NCBI GenBank assembly: GCA_951640165.1
Contig: OX621242.1
Coordinates: 25,602,001-25,666,000 of the forward strand
Direction of reading: 5' to 3'
Length of the DNA: 64,000 nucleotides
Origin: Pseudoips prasinana
Lineage: Eukaryota; Arthropoda; Insecta; Lepidoptera; Nolidae
The number at the start of each line of letters is the position of its first letter. Position 1 is the first letter of the stretch. The notes under the pieces were generated by a model. It worked only from the letters and a program-made list of their open reading frames with translations. It was not told the DNA's origin and searched no databases. Below are positions 10,790 through 21,971 of this stretch, piece after piece. The position numbers and the translations under genes were made by a program.

Positions 10790-12850
10790 ATCTTGTGTTA
10801 TATGTTTTATTGTAGTTTACGTAAAGATCTCTCTTTTGATGAAAATAAACTGAAAATATTTTTTTTTGTCAATAGAATAGTTTTTAAACAATTTATCACA
10901 TAAAATATATAGAAATCTAGTCTTAACTCCTTGCAATATTAGTTCCGATATATATCTCATAAATATTTCGCGGTAAAGCAACGTTTTTCTTAAAGAAATC
11001 TTTACCCACGACGTAATATTAAAGTTCCTTCTTCGACTACGTCTCAGTGTTCTGAGAAACTATCAATGTCTCATGAGGATGTATCAAATGTCTATTATTT
11101 ATATGGAATTGGACGAAGATTTGGTATTATGAATCTGAAATGGGACGGGAAAAGTAAGAGATGTATGTACATTTATTAGATACGTGTGGCACACTAAACA
11201 TTTCTGTTATGGATTAGAAAAAACGTAATTACCAACCAAATTTAATTTATTGTTCCTTAAAAATATTCTCCCTTAGCTTCAATGAACTTAGCTTTAATAG
11301 GAATAAATAAATTTTGACAACACTACTAGTCGTTGACGGCGTGAATTATTCTTCCACTAATCTTCCATTTTAAAATTCGTTTTTCTGTATATTTTTCTGG
11401 TTATTTTTTACGAAGTTTTCAATATTTTCTAGGAAACAAATGATTGTGTATCGTGATACTCGTCCATATTTGTAATGAGAGGTATATCACCTGTATGCCA
11501 AATCTGACAGCATATCTATTTGTGAATTCAAACTATTCAGGGACCCAAAAAATACCTTCACACAAAAAAATACATCAAAACAGCCCGTCGCTTTTGCAGT
11601 CAACTGTCATGTATCGGGATTGTATATCTATTTTTATTGTGATACTTGTGGTACTTTTCCAATTCGCGAGAAAATTAATTCAGGTCAAAAATACATCAAA
11701 ATCAGTCAAGCCGTCCGTCAAAGACCATAAAAATCAATGCAGTTGTTCTCGAGTTATAAATGGTGTAACTAACTCAACTTTGTTTTACACTCGTATATAT
11801 AGAAGTTACTTACCAAAATAGATGTAACAGAGATGTAATACTACTATAGTCATTTATGTGAATTTATTATAGCAGTACGTCTTTACAGCTACAATAAATC
11901 CACCGCACTGAACTATTTATAAACGAACATAAAATTATTTTTGTAATGAATGCTTTAATAAATATACAAGCTCTATTGATATCTCGTGCAAGATACATAT
12001 TGTGGGTTGCCGAAGGAGATTAAACTAACCACGAATATAATAGTGAATGAACTATGACTATAGTTGAAGGAGTTGTTTTGTACAACTTGAACAAGAGTAA
12101 TTTTACTCTTTTCGTCTAAAGTTCGACACTATACTGTTGCAAGTGAAGTATTTTTTCATCTCACATACTCTTAAATTTGTCATTATTTGATCCGAGTAGC
12201 GAGTGGAAGATGCTAATTCCCACCTTTTGGGCGGTAAAGACTCATAGTAATTGCTTCCCTCCCTATGGAGAGAATAATTTTAAAAAATTTAACTATATTT
12301 TGTTAGTCAGTCGGCTTTAAAAAATCTAACATACTTGCTATTTTGTTAATAGTGTGAAATACTATTGATTATTCGATAGTGTCAATTAATATATTTGAAA
12401 CTTCGCCAAGGTTATCAGATTTCTATTGAGTATCCCATTTGGTCAGTGTAAATTCTGCGATCGCGCTGTCATAATTTAGTCAAGGCTTAACATGTGAGTT
12501 CATAAATCTGTTTTGCTTTCTACCGTTTGTCTATTTCCAGAGCAATAGGATTATGATCGCATATTATACAAACTGTTACTGCTGCTTGAACAGGAAAATA
12601 TTTGTTTAAAAAAATTATGTAGACCTGTTTCAAGTCAGATGGTAATCATACATAAATATCTGTGTTCTGTTAAGCAGCGCTAGAACAATAAAATGCCATT
12701 TCGGTCTTACATGGACAACAAGTGTCTTTATTTTTATTTTAAATTTATTGTTATTTTATGTTTTTGTTGTCTATGCATTGTTTTAATGAATCTTTTTCTT
12801 TCTTTCTAATTACTTTTGTATAAGACTATCAGCGTCATCTAATATGTTAA
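10790..12850. other. AT-rich DNA, no supported gene
   Basis: About 2 kb of unique-looking AT-rich sequence. Around 11270-11310 the minus strand reads a short FIEAKGEYF-like string that could be a mariner C-terminal relic, but it is too short to call. The open frame at 11444-11821 resembles no family I know. Confidence 0.4.
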
Positions 12851-13008
12851 GATTTATAATAATAATAATAATAATAAATCCTTTATTATCAAGTATCAAT
12901 GACTCATTTTTGGTTAGTAATACATAAGAACAAAAACTTAAGCCTATGTTAGTAAATTACAAAAATATTAAAAACTAAAATAACAATAAATTAAAAAATG
13001 TATTACAG

Positions 13009-15825
13009 TCACCGCTGCACCACTCCATGCGAAGTTGAACAGCAGCGATTTACATATATGCAGTCCAGCCTGTCTGCAATCATTGCCAGTAAACTGTTTG
13101 AGCTAGCCCGCACCCTGCGCACCAAAGATGCACACCTTTTGCGCATAGTAGTTAAAAAACAGTCTACTCGCGCTTCAGCGAACATCCCTGACGCGCTACA
13201 GAAGCGGGGCAGCCCCAACAGAACCCTGAAAGCATTATTGTATTGGATACGGAGGGCATTGTAAGCTTTTTGAGTATATCTAGCCCACAGGCTGCAAGTA
13301 TAAAATGATGTGCAATAGGCTCTGAACAGGGTAATTTTTACATTTTTTGAGCATCGCGCAAACCTGCGGGCTATCATGTTCACTCTCACTGACAACGCCC
13401 TCCTTTCCCTCTCCACGTCATCATTGTCTCTAAGACCGGGGGTTAGAATATGCCCCAAATATTTAAAAGTAAAACATCTTTTTAAGGGAGTTTTATTAAG
13501 GAGAATTTGTGGCATAGTTTCAATGCTTTTACCCCCGGTTTCAAAGACCATGATTTCGCTGTTTGCTGTGTTATAAGACAGACCGTGACTTTTTGCATAC
13601 TTTTCACATATCGCAATCAGTTTTTGCAGGCCACAGGGGGAGGCAGACAAGATGCAGCTGTCATCGGCGTAACTAATGTTATTAAGGGATACTCCGTCAA
13701 TATGACAACCCAATCTGGTAACGTTCAGTTCACCAATGAGATCATTAATGTACAGGTTGAAAAGAATTGGCGAGGATAGACCCCCTTGCCTGACCCCACA
13801 CTCCAACCCATACGGGCGTGACAGAGCCCCCCCCCATCGCACATTGTTTACCTGATTTTCATACCAATATCTTAAAATATTAATAGTCGCAGATGGTATG
13901 TGCGTCTTCTCCAGCTTTTGCCAAAGGATATCGTATGAGACGAGGTCAAAAGCTTTGGATAGGTCGAGAAAGCAGCAATATACAGCAGTATTTCGCTTGG
14001 TGTAGTAATTAACTGTATGCTTTAAACACAGTACAGCGCTCTCCGTTGACAGCCCAGGTCGAAACCCAAATTGGTTATCGTGCAAATTTATGTATTTGTT
14101 TAACTGCGTATTAAGCGCGCTATCTAGTACCTTCGATATGACAGTGGCTAACGATATTGGCCTATAATTAAGCTTATCTCCGAGATCAGCAGTTTTACTC
14201 TTAGCTATAGGCACTACCACGGTGCGCAACATATCTGTAGGCATATAGCTATGAGTCATACAGAACGAATAGAACAACGATAACACTCTAGGTAAATGGG
14301 GTCCGGCATATTGAAGGTGCTCAATACTGAGACCGTCATAGCCCGGTGATTTACCTCTAGTCATGGATTTTATAATATGAGCAATCGGGGCACCGGGGTT
14401 ACAGTTTAAATCCAAAGAGGATTTAAACTGTAACCCCGGTGCCATGTCGGCCCCAGCACTAGGCATCCTCGAAGGGGGTCCCAACGGAGATTTTACGTGG
14501 AAATGATCCTTGAAGAGGTTTGCAATATTTTCCGGTTTTGACTCGCCACTGACACTCACGGGCAGCCCAGACTGGTATTTCAATTTATTTGTATTTTTCC
14601 AGAATCCACGAAAATCCTTTTTTGAATGTTGTGACGCAAGTATATCCATTTTGATTTGAGTTTCGTGATCCTGACACCATTTCAGACGTGACTTAAAGAT
14701 TTTTCTGGTTTCGCACATCTCTTTGTAAACTTGTCCGGACGAAGGTTTACCATGCGAAATCCATATCAAAAATCTCTGCCTAGCCTGTCCGTAAGCCTCA
14801 GCGACGTGATGGTTCCAGCCCACAACTGTTTTCTTTCTAATCCACTTGTTGCTCCCTCGACCCACCAACGCAGCCTCCGTCAAGGCTTTTACAATATCAT
14901 TATACAACTTATCTATAACTGTTCTGTGAGAATTGTCATTACACATTTTATCACAACAACTGCTAAGTTGTCGTGGAAAACCGATAAGTCGCAACCTTTT
15001 ATGACATTCCTTCTGATACAAATCTATATCGTTTTGACATCTTTCCCCCCACATAGCCCTATTTAGAGAATTATTAATATTATAAATTTTAGGTGCTATG
15101 ATATTTAAATTACATTCTATGACAAGAGGAAAATGGTCAGACCACGTGACATCTTGCTTTACTATCACATTTTTAACTGTATTGGCCGCAGTTTGAGTTA
15201 CCAAACAATGATCGAGCCACCGTTTCGAACCGTTCGCCTCACTTAAAAAAGTATATGTGTTTGAAGATATTCCTAACCTTTCAGTATCAATACACAACCA
15301 TTCTTGTTCTACACAAAAGTCTACAAGTTCACGATAAAAACGTTCGGTGGGGTGTGCATTATAGTCTCCTAACATATACACACAGTCAACATCACAATTA
15401 TCTATTATAGCACTTACCGAACTCAGCACATCAGTGAAATCCGCCAGATTAGCTATAACATCTACAGGCATATACAGGCAGAACACTAAAAAGGCCTTGT
15501 CGTTCGACACAATTTTAATTGCACAAATACGCGGATTATTGCACTGAATAACGCTCACAGTTTGAAAAACATGTCGTCTCCATAACAGCGCCACCCCTCC
15601 GTGAGGGCGGCCGCGCAGCACGCCTGCAGATATATCGACAGCTGACACCCCTGTCGCGCTGAAGTCGTGGCTTACAGAATCCAGTATAGACATCTCATTT
15701 GGTAATAACCAAGTTTCTTGTAATGCTATCAAGTCACATGTTTTGCAAAGCTCACGAATACTGTCCAAAGAACGTTTCACGTTCTTACAATTAAAAGTTA
15801 CAAACTTGTAGTTCTGTAAAACCAT
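13009..15825 (-). CDS. CR1-group LINE ORF2: AP endonuclease and reverse transcriptase
   Basis: This 938-residue protein nicks target DNA and copies the element RNA into it. The N-terminal AP-type endonuclease (about 1-240) shows TFNCKN (metal Asn), LQETW (Glu37), LYMP, LGDYNAHP and the terminal WSDHFPLV (Ser-Asp-His). The reverse transcriptase (about 480-780) shows NYRPISLATVISKV, FGFRPGLSTESAV, FLDLSKAFD, GVRQGGLSSPILF and the catalytic SYADDS. A Cys-rich C-terminal region follows. All key residues are present, so the protein may be functional. The ATG at 15825 overlaps the ORF1 stop by one base (TAATG). A perfect 25-bp hairpin lies in the coding sequence at 14389-14443, about residues 461-479. 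Clade is inferred from motif style and could be a neighbouring CR1-group lineage. Confidence 0.88.
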   Translation of the reverse strand: MVLQNYKFVTFNCKNVKRSLDSIRELCKTCDLIALQETWLLPNEMSILDSVSHDFSATGVSAVDISAGVLRGRPHGGVALLWRRHVFQTVSVIQCNNPRICAIKIVSNDKAFLVFCLYMPVDVIANLADFTDVLSSVSAIIDNCDVDCVYMLGDYNAHPTERFYRELVDFCVEQEWLCIDTERLGISSNTYTFLSEANGSKRWLDHCLVTQTAANTVKNVIVKQDVTWSDHFPLVIECNLNIIAPKIYNINNSLNRAMWGERCQNDIDLYQKECHKRLRLIGFPRQLSSCCDKMCNDNSHRTVIDKLYNDIVKALTEAALVGRGSNKWIRKKTVVGWNHHVAEAYGQARQRFLIWISHGKPSSGQVYKEMCETRKIFKSRLKWCQDHETQIKMDILASQHSKKDFRGFWKNTNKLKYQSGLPVSVSGESKPENIANLFKDHFHVKSPLGPPSRMPSAGADMAPGLQFKSSLDLNCNPGAPIAHIIKSMTRGKSPGYDGLSIEHLQYAGPHLPRVLSLFYSFCMTHSYMPTDMLRTVVVPIAKSKTADLGDKLNYRPISLATVISKVLDSALNTQLNKYINLHDNQFGFRPGLSTESAVLCLKHTVNYYTKRNTAVYCCFLDLSKAFDLVSYDILWQKLEKTHIPSATINILRYWYENQVNNVRWGGALSRPYGLECGVRQGGLSSPILFNLYINDLIGELNVTRLGCHIDGVSLNNISYADDSCILSASPCGLQKLIAICEKYAKSHGLSYNTANSEIMVFETGGKSIETMPQILLNKTPLKRCFTFKYLGHILTPGLRDNDDVERERRALSVRVNMIARRFARCSKNVKITLFRAYCTSFYTCSLWARYTQKAYNALRIQYNNAFRVLLGLPRFCSASGMFAEARVDCFLTTMRKRCASLVRRVRASSNSLLAMIADRLDCIYVNRCCSTSHGVVQR
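14389..14443. repeat. Perfect 25-bp inverted repeat inside LINE ORF2
   Basis: Arms 14389-14413 and 14419-14443 are perfect complements with spacer AAAGA. The ORF2 frame remains open through it. Confidence 0.9.
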
Positions 15826-17051
15826 TATTTATTAATGTTATTGTCAGAGCCGGTGGCCACAAAATCATGTTTGTGTCGAAAATGGACGAATCTTCTAAAA
15901 ACAATGCCTTTTGGCCATAGTTTTTCATCCAGGTATAACGGTAGGTTCTGAACTGAGACAAAAAACTTGTAAGCGTTGTACTCACATTCGCGTTTTATAG
16001 ATATTTTTTCCAATGTCACCTTTTCTGTGGTTTTTCTTAAAATATAATTCATAATATCAGTTTCCGATGTACTCTTATGAACGTTTGTAATAAACATGGG
16101 TAATTTTCTATCAGCTGCTTTAAATTTCTCCTCTATTTCATTCGTAGCACTGCCTGTTTTACCTTGCAGGCGATAATTGGGCGTTTTTCTTTTGCGAACA
16201 ACTTCAGTCCATTCATTGGGACTGTTGTTTACATCACTTTGCGTCTGAGCAATGCCGGCATACGTACGTCCCTGCGGCGCATACAGCTGATCAGTCGCTC
16301 TGTTATCAGTAAACGGCTGCAATGACTCAGAGGCCGCGCCTTCGCCACTCTCTGCCGCCTTCGGTTTGTCTCGCTCGATGTCGATGCCGCGGCCGCTTGT
16401 GTGACTTAGTAACGGTTCCATTCTACCCTCGATACAATTTATGTTAGTATCTTTGTGAATTATCGAGTTTTCTCTTTCCGATGAAGATAGATAACTGGAT
16501 TCGTCCTCAAGATCTATGTTCGATAAGCCCTTAGACCCGCTATCTAGATATGCACCTCGTTTTATATTTATCTTAGCGGCCGAAAAGGGCGGCGACACAG
16601 GTTTAATACTACAGTGTTTCTTGAAATCCTCAAATTGTTCAATGTTTACATATGATGATTTAATTAAATTTACCTCGGCTTGTACTTTTGCTAGGTCTTT
16701 CAAAAGCTTGCTCACATCTATGTGGTCCACGGTTATTGGCGGTAATTTATTTAAATCCCTTGCCACAAATACCGGCAAAACATTTGGATCGGTTACTTTG
16801 AACAGGCTTATTATATCGGATAATATACGATTCTCCTTCCCTTTGCCTTTACGATTATAGGTTCGCAAATTGGACGGTAGTGACTCCAACAATAACGTAT
16901 TTGATTTCTTTATTTCTTCTTGCGAAAAGAACGATGCACATATTCTCACTAAACTCTCCTCATCAGACACCGAGACTTTATTCTGTAGATAAGCCAATAG
17001 CTCATCTATTACAATATTGCACACGTTACACTTTAAAGTACTCGATGACAT
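15825..17051 (-). CDS. CR1-group LINE ORF1 protein
   Basis: A 408-residue protein counted from the first in-frame ATG at 17051; the frame is open a little further upstream but without an ATG. The N terminus has a Cys-x2-Cys pair (KCNVCN, residues 8-11) and an acidic helical region. The middle is Ser/Glu-rich and probably disordered. The C-terminal third (LPMFITNVHKSTSETDIM..., LWPKGIVFRRFVHFRHK) resembles the RNA-binding domain seen at the end of many insect LINE ORF1 proteins. It is expected to bind element RNA in a ribonucleoprotein with ORF2. Its stop TAA shares a base with the ORF2 start. Function is inferred from position and this domain. Confidence 0.75.
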   Translation of the reverse strand: MSSSTLKCNVCNIVIDELLAYLQNKVSVSDEESLVRICASFFSQEEIKKSNTLLLESLPSNLRTYNRKGKGKENRILSDIISLFKVTDPNVLPVFVARDLNKLPPITVDHIDVSKLLKDLAKVQAEVNLIKSSYVNIEQFEDFKKHCSIKPVSPPFSAAKINIKRGAYLDSGSKGLSNIDLEDESSYLSSSERENSIIHKDTNINCIEGRMEPLLSHTSGRGIDIERDKPKAAESGEGAASESLQPFTDNRATDQLYAPQGRTYAGIAQTQSDVNNSPNEWTEVVRKRKTPNYRLQGKTGSATNEIEEKFKAADRKLPMFITNVHKSTSETDIMNYILRKTTEKVTLEKISIKRECEYNAYKFFVSVQNLPLYLDEKLWPKGIVFRRFVHFRHKHDFVATGSDNNINK

Positions 17052-17289
17052 TTTTGCACTTTCTTTTAACACATGCAACGCGGGGGAATGCGCGCGCGCG
17101 ACTATTATACCCCCTGTTATTATAAAGTGCTTAGTAAGTTTATTTGTGAGAGACTTTTAATAAAGAATATCGGATTTCTAAAGAACGGTGACCTATAAAT
17201 TACATAAATCATCTAAAGTAAGTTGCAAGTTTATACAGTCTCTTAATATGTTTTGATCACAGCACATATAGTTAGTGGAAGTTCATCAT

Positions 17290-17690
17290 CATCATATCAG
17301 CCGAAAGACTGCTGGACAAAGGCCTCCCCCAAAGATTTCCACAATTGCCGGTCTTACGCTATCCGCATCCAGCGATTTCCAGCGATCCGCATATGATCAT
17401 CGGTCCATCTTGTAGGGGGCCTGACCACGCTGCGTCTTCCGGTTCGTGGTCGCCACTCGAAAACCTTTCTGCCCCAGCGACCGTCGGCTCTACGAGCTAT
17501 GTACCCTGCCCACTGCCACTTCAGCTTGGCAATTCTTACCGCTATGTCGGTTACTTTGGTTCGCCTGCGGTTCTCAACATTTCTGATTCGATCTCGCAGG
17601 GAAACTCCAACCATAGCCCTTTCCATTGCTCTTTGGGTGACCTTGAGCCGCCTGATAAGGCCCATAGTCAGCGACCACGTCTCTGTTCCG
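17290..17690 (-). mobile_element. RTE LINE 3' end (ORF C terminus)
   Basis: The minus-strand frame encodes about 110 residues of the RTE ORF C terminus: RAMERAMVGVSLRDRIRN, then KLKWQWAGYIARR and GRWGRKVFEWRPRTGRRS. A tail with ATGATGATG is at the left end (CATCATCAT on +). It is 5'-truncated. Confidence 0.82.
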
Positions 17691-17729
17691 TAAGTGAAAG
17701 TTGCATCATTCTAATTATTATTACATAGA

Positions 17730-19180
17730 GTATTAAAAGATTAATATCCTGTCAAGGCAATAGGTGCGTTGTTTGTGCCAAGCCAATATTCCGTAAAACA
17801 AATTAGTTGATAAGGTATATTTAGTCCAGATTGCATTAGTAAGAAGTCAATCAAAATTACACCTTATACTGCAGCTGTTACTACAGATGATTTTCATAGT
17901 TCATGCGCCATTCATTTATATGTATTTGTTAAAAGATAATGAACATTAAAAGTATTTTCTACTAATACAAATTGTAGGGAAAATGTGGACATAAAGCTCC
18001 CCGACTAAACAAACTGAACTTACCTATTTATATTTTAATCTGTATGCATTCTGGTAAAATATTATCTAATCTAATTGGTTTAGCCCAATTTGAGGAAAGC
18101 TTAAAATCTATATAGCAATAAAGAACTTTAATTTTTTATATCATTAACTTAAAGAATGTCTTTTAAATCGTTTATTAAGACACAAAGTCGATATTTACTC
18201 CCGTCTTTAGTTAGAGAGCTAAGTTTAACTTCAAAAAGTCGCCCAAAGAGAGTAGTATCAAAGCTGTATATTTAGCCAAATAAATAAGATTATTGTCGTA
18301 GTTCCAGAGGATAATTTTAAGAACTGTATTTCTAAAGAGAGTATTACGTAAGTTTAGTTGTAATCAAAAATTGTTACCGCTACAAAATGTTTCAAATGTT
18401 GGTTTGCGGAATGTCTCACCATTTAGTGACAACTCTGGTCAAAAACAAACCCAAATGGGATTCTAGTCTTACGGCTCTTCATTATGTCTTTGTATTTTTA
18501 AGTAAGTTCTTAAATATCATCAATATTCCTTTTTGGCGGAAACTGATTGTCCTGTTTATGTAATTTTTCACTAGCAACAATGTTATTATTACAACGATCA
18601 CAAGTGTCGGATAATATCTAATATTTCGTCACTGATACCGCGATCACAGCGATATTTTTAAATCACTATAGTTGTGATACATGGTATAGCTATTTATCAA
18701 GTAGGAATACCTGTGAATTGTATAGTAGTGCACTGCTTAGCTTTTACTGTACTATACTGTATATTGTAGGTCATAATCCTAACTGCACTTGCGCGGATAA
18801 GCTGTCCTTTAAACAATTATTAACGTTTGAGAGACTATGAAGTGTATGACTAAACATAAACATTAAACTTCTGTTGTAATTTACCACCAACTCATTTCAT
18901 GTTTTGCATTTCAGTGTGTTGATCTAACATTAAATGCCTCCCGCTAAAAATATTATGAATCATGATATTTATTCATAGAGTCATTAATCCTACTGAACTT
19001 AACTCTAGATATGTGTTGGGGTTATACTGATTTTCATCAACTTTTTATCGCCACTTTATCGTAATCTATATACCTGGGCTTAACATAGCGATAGGAATTG
19101 CAACGCAGCGAAACAGTTAATTGCGTTTCTGTCAGATTGATGTATGGCCAAATGTCCAATCCTCCTCTTTCCTTTTTAAA
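17730..19180. other. AT-rich DNA, no gene seen
   Basis: Unique-looking sequence without a recognisable reading frame or repeat family. Confidence 0.45.
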
Positions 19181-19307
19181 CAGATTTCTAGAAAATGTAC
19201 CAATTCGGTACATTTATTAGAAATTAGAAAACAATACACGACACAAAGAACATAGAAAAAAATGCATCTAATAAATGTACCGACTTGGTACATTTTCTAG
19301 AAATCTG
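19181..19307. repeat. Long hairpin: 41-bp arms, 45-bp spacer
   Basis: Arms 19181-19221 and 19267-19307 differ at one position. Each arm itself contains a smaller palindrome (TGTACCAA.TCGGTACA). The spacer is long enough for a tiny MITE, but no flanking duplication was confirmed. Confidence 0.8.
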
Positions 19308-19309
19308 GA

Positions 19310-19900
19310 TACAAACCTGGTAGATTGTTTTTGTTTTATAGCCTCTGTAATATTACCTAGATTTATCAACTAATAAATTCACCTCCAGAATGAGAGACTC
19401 GTTGTTTTCCAAAACTTCAAAGATTCTAATAGCAATGGTAGTTTTTAATTCTTGTTTGTATTGTAATCCAGATACATGCATTTTTTTACGAATCGCGTAT
19501 TAAGTTAATAAGTATTAAGAAAACAATGTTTTGTTTAAAGAAGAATTGCTTAATCGAAATCACCAACTTTAAATTATATATGAGTATAGTAAAATAACGT
19601 ATAACTATAAAACATTACAGATATATACTGTATGAATAAAAAGTTGTTTCTAGTTTAAGTTATGGTAAGCAAACAATTTACATATGGATCATTTTCTTAT
19701 AGTCTTAACACAACTAATAGCTACACCCTATTTTTATAACAAGGGAAAAACTGATTATGTTACCCATGAAATTGCCGCTTGATATAGAAACAGTATTTCC
19801 TATCAATTTATTTATTGATAAGTTTATCCATGGACCCCACGAATCGGTTTCAGGTGCAAACATTTCATAGATTGTTTTCTTTCTATACCCTCGTGATCGT
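19310..19900. other. AT-rich DNA with a mariner-TIR-like string
   Basis: At about 19760-19780 TTACCCATGAAATTGCCG resembles the terminal repeat of the mariner at 24444 (TTTACCTATGAAATTGCCG). No second end was found. Nothing else is recognisable. Confidence 0.35.
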
Positions 19901-19963
19901 ATCGTTCGGTAAATCCATATATTTCAGTAGGCAATACTGAAATATATGGATTTACCGAACGAT
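19901..19963. repeat. Perfect 29-bp inverted repeat, 5-nt spacer
   Basis: Arms 19901-19929 and 19935-19963 with spacer GGCAA. Confidence 0.9.
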
Positions 19964-20261
19964 AAATTCAAATCTGGAATGAATGTGAAAATCAATTTTC
20001 TCCACTATTTATTTCCTGTTTACGGGTTTATAACCTAATGCTATAACGTAGACAGTCTATTAAAATTGTAAATTACTTTTACTTACTAAATTACGCAGAA
20101 GATGGGTGCAAAGACCTTCGCTTAGCAGCTTGGTGACTGCTCGCGGCACGGCCAGCGGTCGCGGTCGTCGCCTCCGCCACACATATTTATTCAGGACACA
20201 CATTCCCATTCTACACAATACGTCCGGAATGTGAATTTTTCCCTTAAACACCTTAAAATAT

Positions 20262-21940
20262 ATGAGACTAGCACAAAATTACGCCTCACTTTTAACGGCT
20301 TTAACCCTGCCAACTTTCAGTTTCCGAGCGGATACTGGGAATGTAGAATGTTTGAATAGTATTATAATAAATCCAAAGCATTTTTATTCATTTCTTAAAC
20401 AAAAACGAAACAACACAAACCAATTCCCACAAACAATGTCCTTAAATAATAAAAGTGCATCTGACGGACCAACTATATGTAATTTATTTGGGTCCTACTT
20501 CTCTACAACATTCATAAACTCCCACAACAATTCAATTCCAACCGATATAGATTCTCATTCGAATAGTATAAGTAGAATACAAATTACTCGTGAGAATATT
20601 TCTAAGTATTTAAAAATATTGACATAAATAAAGGCGCGGGGCCAGATAGCATCACGCCATATTTTATTTCTAACTGCTGTTCATCACTAAGTCTCCCATT
20701 GTTTTTGATAATAAACAAGTCTTTGTCGTCTGGAACGTTTCCGTCTGCATGGAAAGTTGCTAAAGTCGTACCCATCCACAAGAGTGGTAAAAGGGAAGAG
20801 ATAAGCAACTATCGACCAATATCTATATTATCTGCGTTTGCTAAATCATTTGAGGCTTTAATATACCCTCAATTAAAAAGCTACACTGCCCATATTTTTG
20901 TCAACGAACAACACGGATTTATTGAATCTCGTTCCACAAATACCAATTTAGTCACGTATCACAACGAACTAACAGACGCTGTCGATGCAGGCACCCAAAT
21001 TAGCACTATATATATATGGACTTCGCCAAAGCCTTCGACAAAGTATGTCATAATGTGCTACTCAAAAAAATGGCTCTTCTGGAATGGTTCAGATTATATT
21101 TAAAAAATAGAACCCAGTTTGTGGCTGTCAAGGGGTTCAATTCTATATTATACACTGTCAGCCAGGGTAACAGTCTGAAGGATCCTTTGTAGTTTTAGAT
21201 AGACACCTACTATGTCGTTTATAAATAGATTGAATAGCCAGGGTCCCAAATGGGATCCCTGAGGTGTTCCTCAGGGATCCCATTTGGGACCCTGGCTATT
21301 CAATCTATTTATAAAGTTCTCGGAAGTTCTTTTTGACTCTAAACTGTCATTTTTACCTCATATTGACAAAATAACTAAAAAATCATTCCAAATGCTTGGT
21401 TTTATAATCCGCAACGGAAAATCATTCCGTAATCCAGCTACTAAAATAGCTATTTACAACGCGTATGTGCGAAGCAATCTAGAATACTGCAGCGTAGTCT
21501 GGACACCTCATTATAGTACTCATCAACTGCGAATACAACGGATCCAGAAAAGATTTGTGAAACATCTAGCAGACCATTCCAACAGACTCTGTAAGCAACT
21601 TCCAACATACACAGACAAACTGCAGTAGTTTAAGATGGATAGCCTGATGATTCGACGACAACTCCATGACATGACATTTCGCTATAAAATACTCCGTAAC
21701 GGTTACGACTGCCCAACCTTGTTACAATCTGTACATCTACGAGTTCCTAGGCATATACCTCGACGTGCTGCTGTACCTGGAATCTTGAGCCAGCCTTTTG
21801 CTAGAACCAATCTGAAACAGTTTGCCGCTATATCATGTTTGTGCAAGTTGTGTAATTCCATGAGTGAAAACTTAGACGTCTTCAATTCCAGCTTAACTAA
21901 TTTTAGAAATACTGTATTAGGATTAATGAGCAATAAATAA
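20262..21940 (+). pseudogene. Broken jockey-group LINE ORF2
   Basis: Four frame segments (20262-20627, 20699-21103, 21284-21628, 21635-21940) cover the region before the reverse transcriptase (INPKHFYSFLKQKRN), the finger motif (VVPIHKSGKREEISNYRPIS), QHGFIESRSTNTNL, motif B (PQGSHLGPWLFNLF) and the C-terminal part (LEYCSVVWTPHY). Frameshifts lie near 20627 and 21000. The YADD region is missing: the frame jumps from NLFI to FDSKLSFLPHI at about 21315. A 47-bp snap-back inverted repeat sits exactly at motif B. The endonuclease is absent. The related element at 41724 is of the same general type. It is dead. Confidence 0.8.
21218..21315. repeat. Perfect 47-bp inverted repeat, 4-nt spacer, in LINE reverse transcriptase
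   Basis: Arms 21218-21264 and 21269-21315 with spacer TGTT. The right arm reads the RT motif B in sense. The left arm and the bases leftward to about 21185 read the same motif and its continuation (FINDIVG) on the minus strand. Confidence 0.92.
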
Positions 21941-21971
21941 TACTGTACCAATATTATGGTTTATATATATA

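Larger units (their letters stand above)
12855..17160 (-). mobile_element. Nearly intact CR1-group LINE with two open ORFs
   Basis: The element runs from a 5' leader at about 17160, through ORF1 (17051-15825) and ORF2 (15825-13009), to a 3' UTR of about 150 bp that ends in a (TTA)n repeat (12855-12880 on the + strand, TAA units). Both ORFs are free of stops and frameshifts. This makes it the best-preserved LINE of the window. No target-site duplication was identified, which is common for CR1 elements. The exact 5' end is uncertain. Confidence 0.8.

Noticed and set aside
11270..11450. Possible mariner C-terminal relic on the minus strand
   Set aside because: Only a short FIEAKGEYF-like string; no catalytic motifs or terminal repeats.
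17052..17078. Upstream extension of the CR1-group ORF1 to 17078
   Set aside because: The extension begins with TTG; the first in-frame ATG is at 17051.
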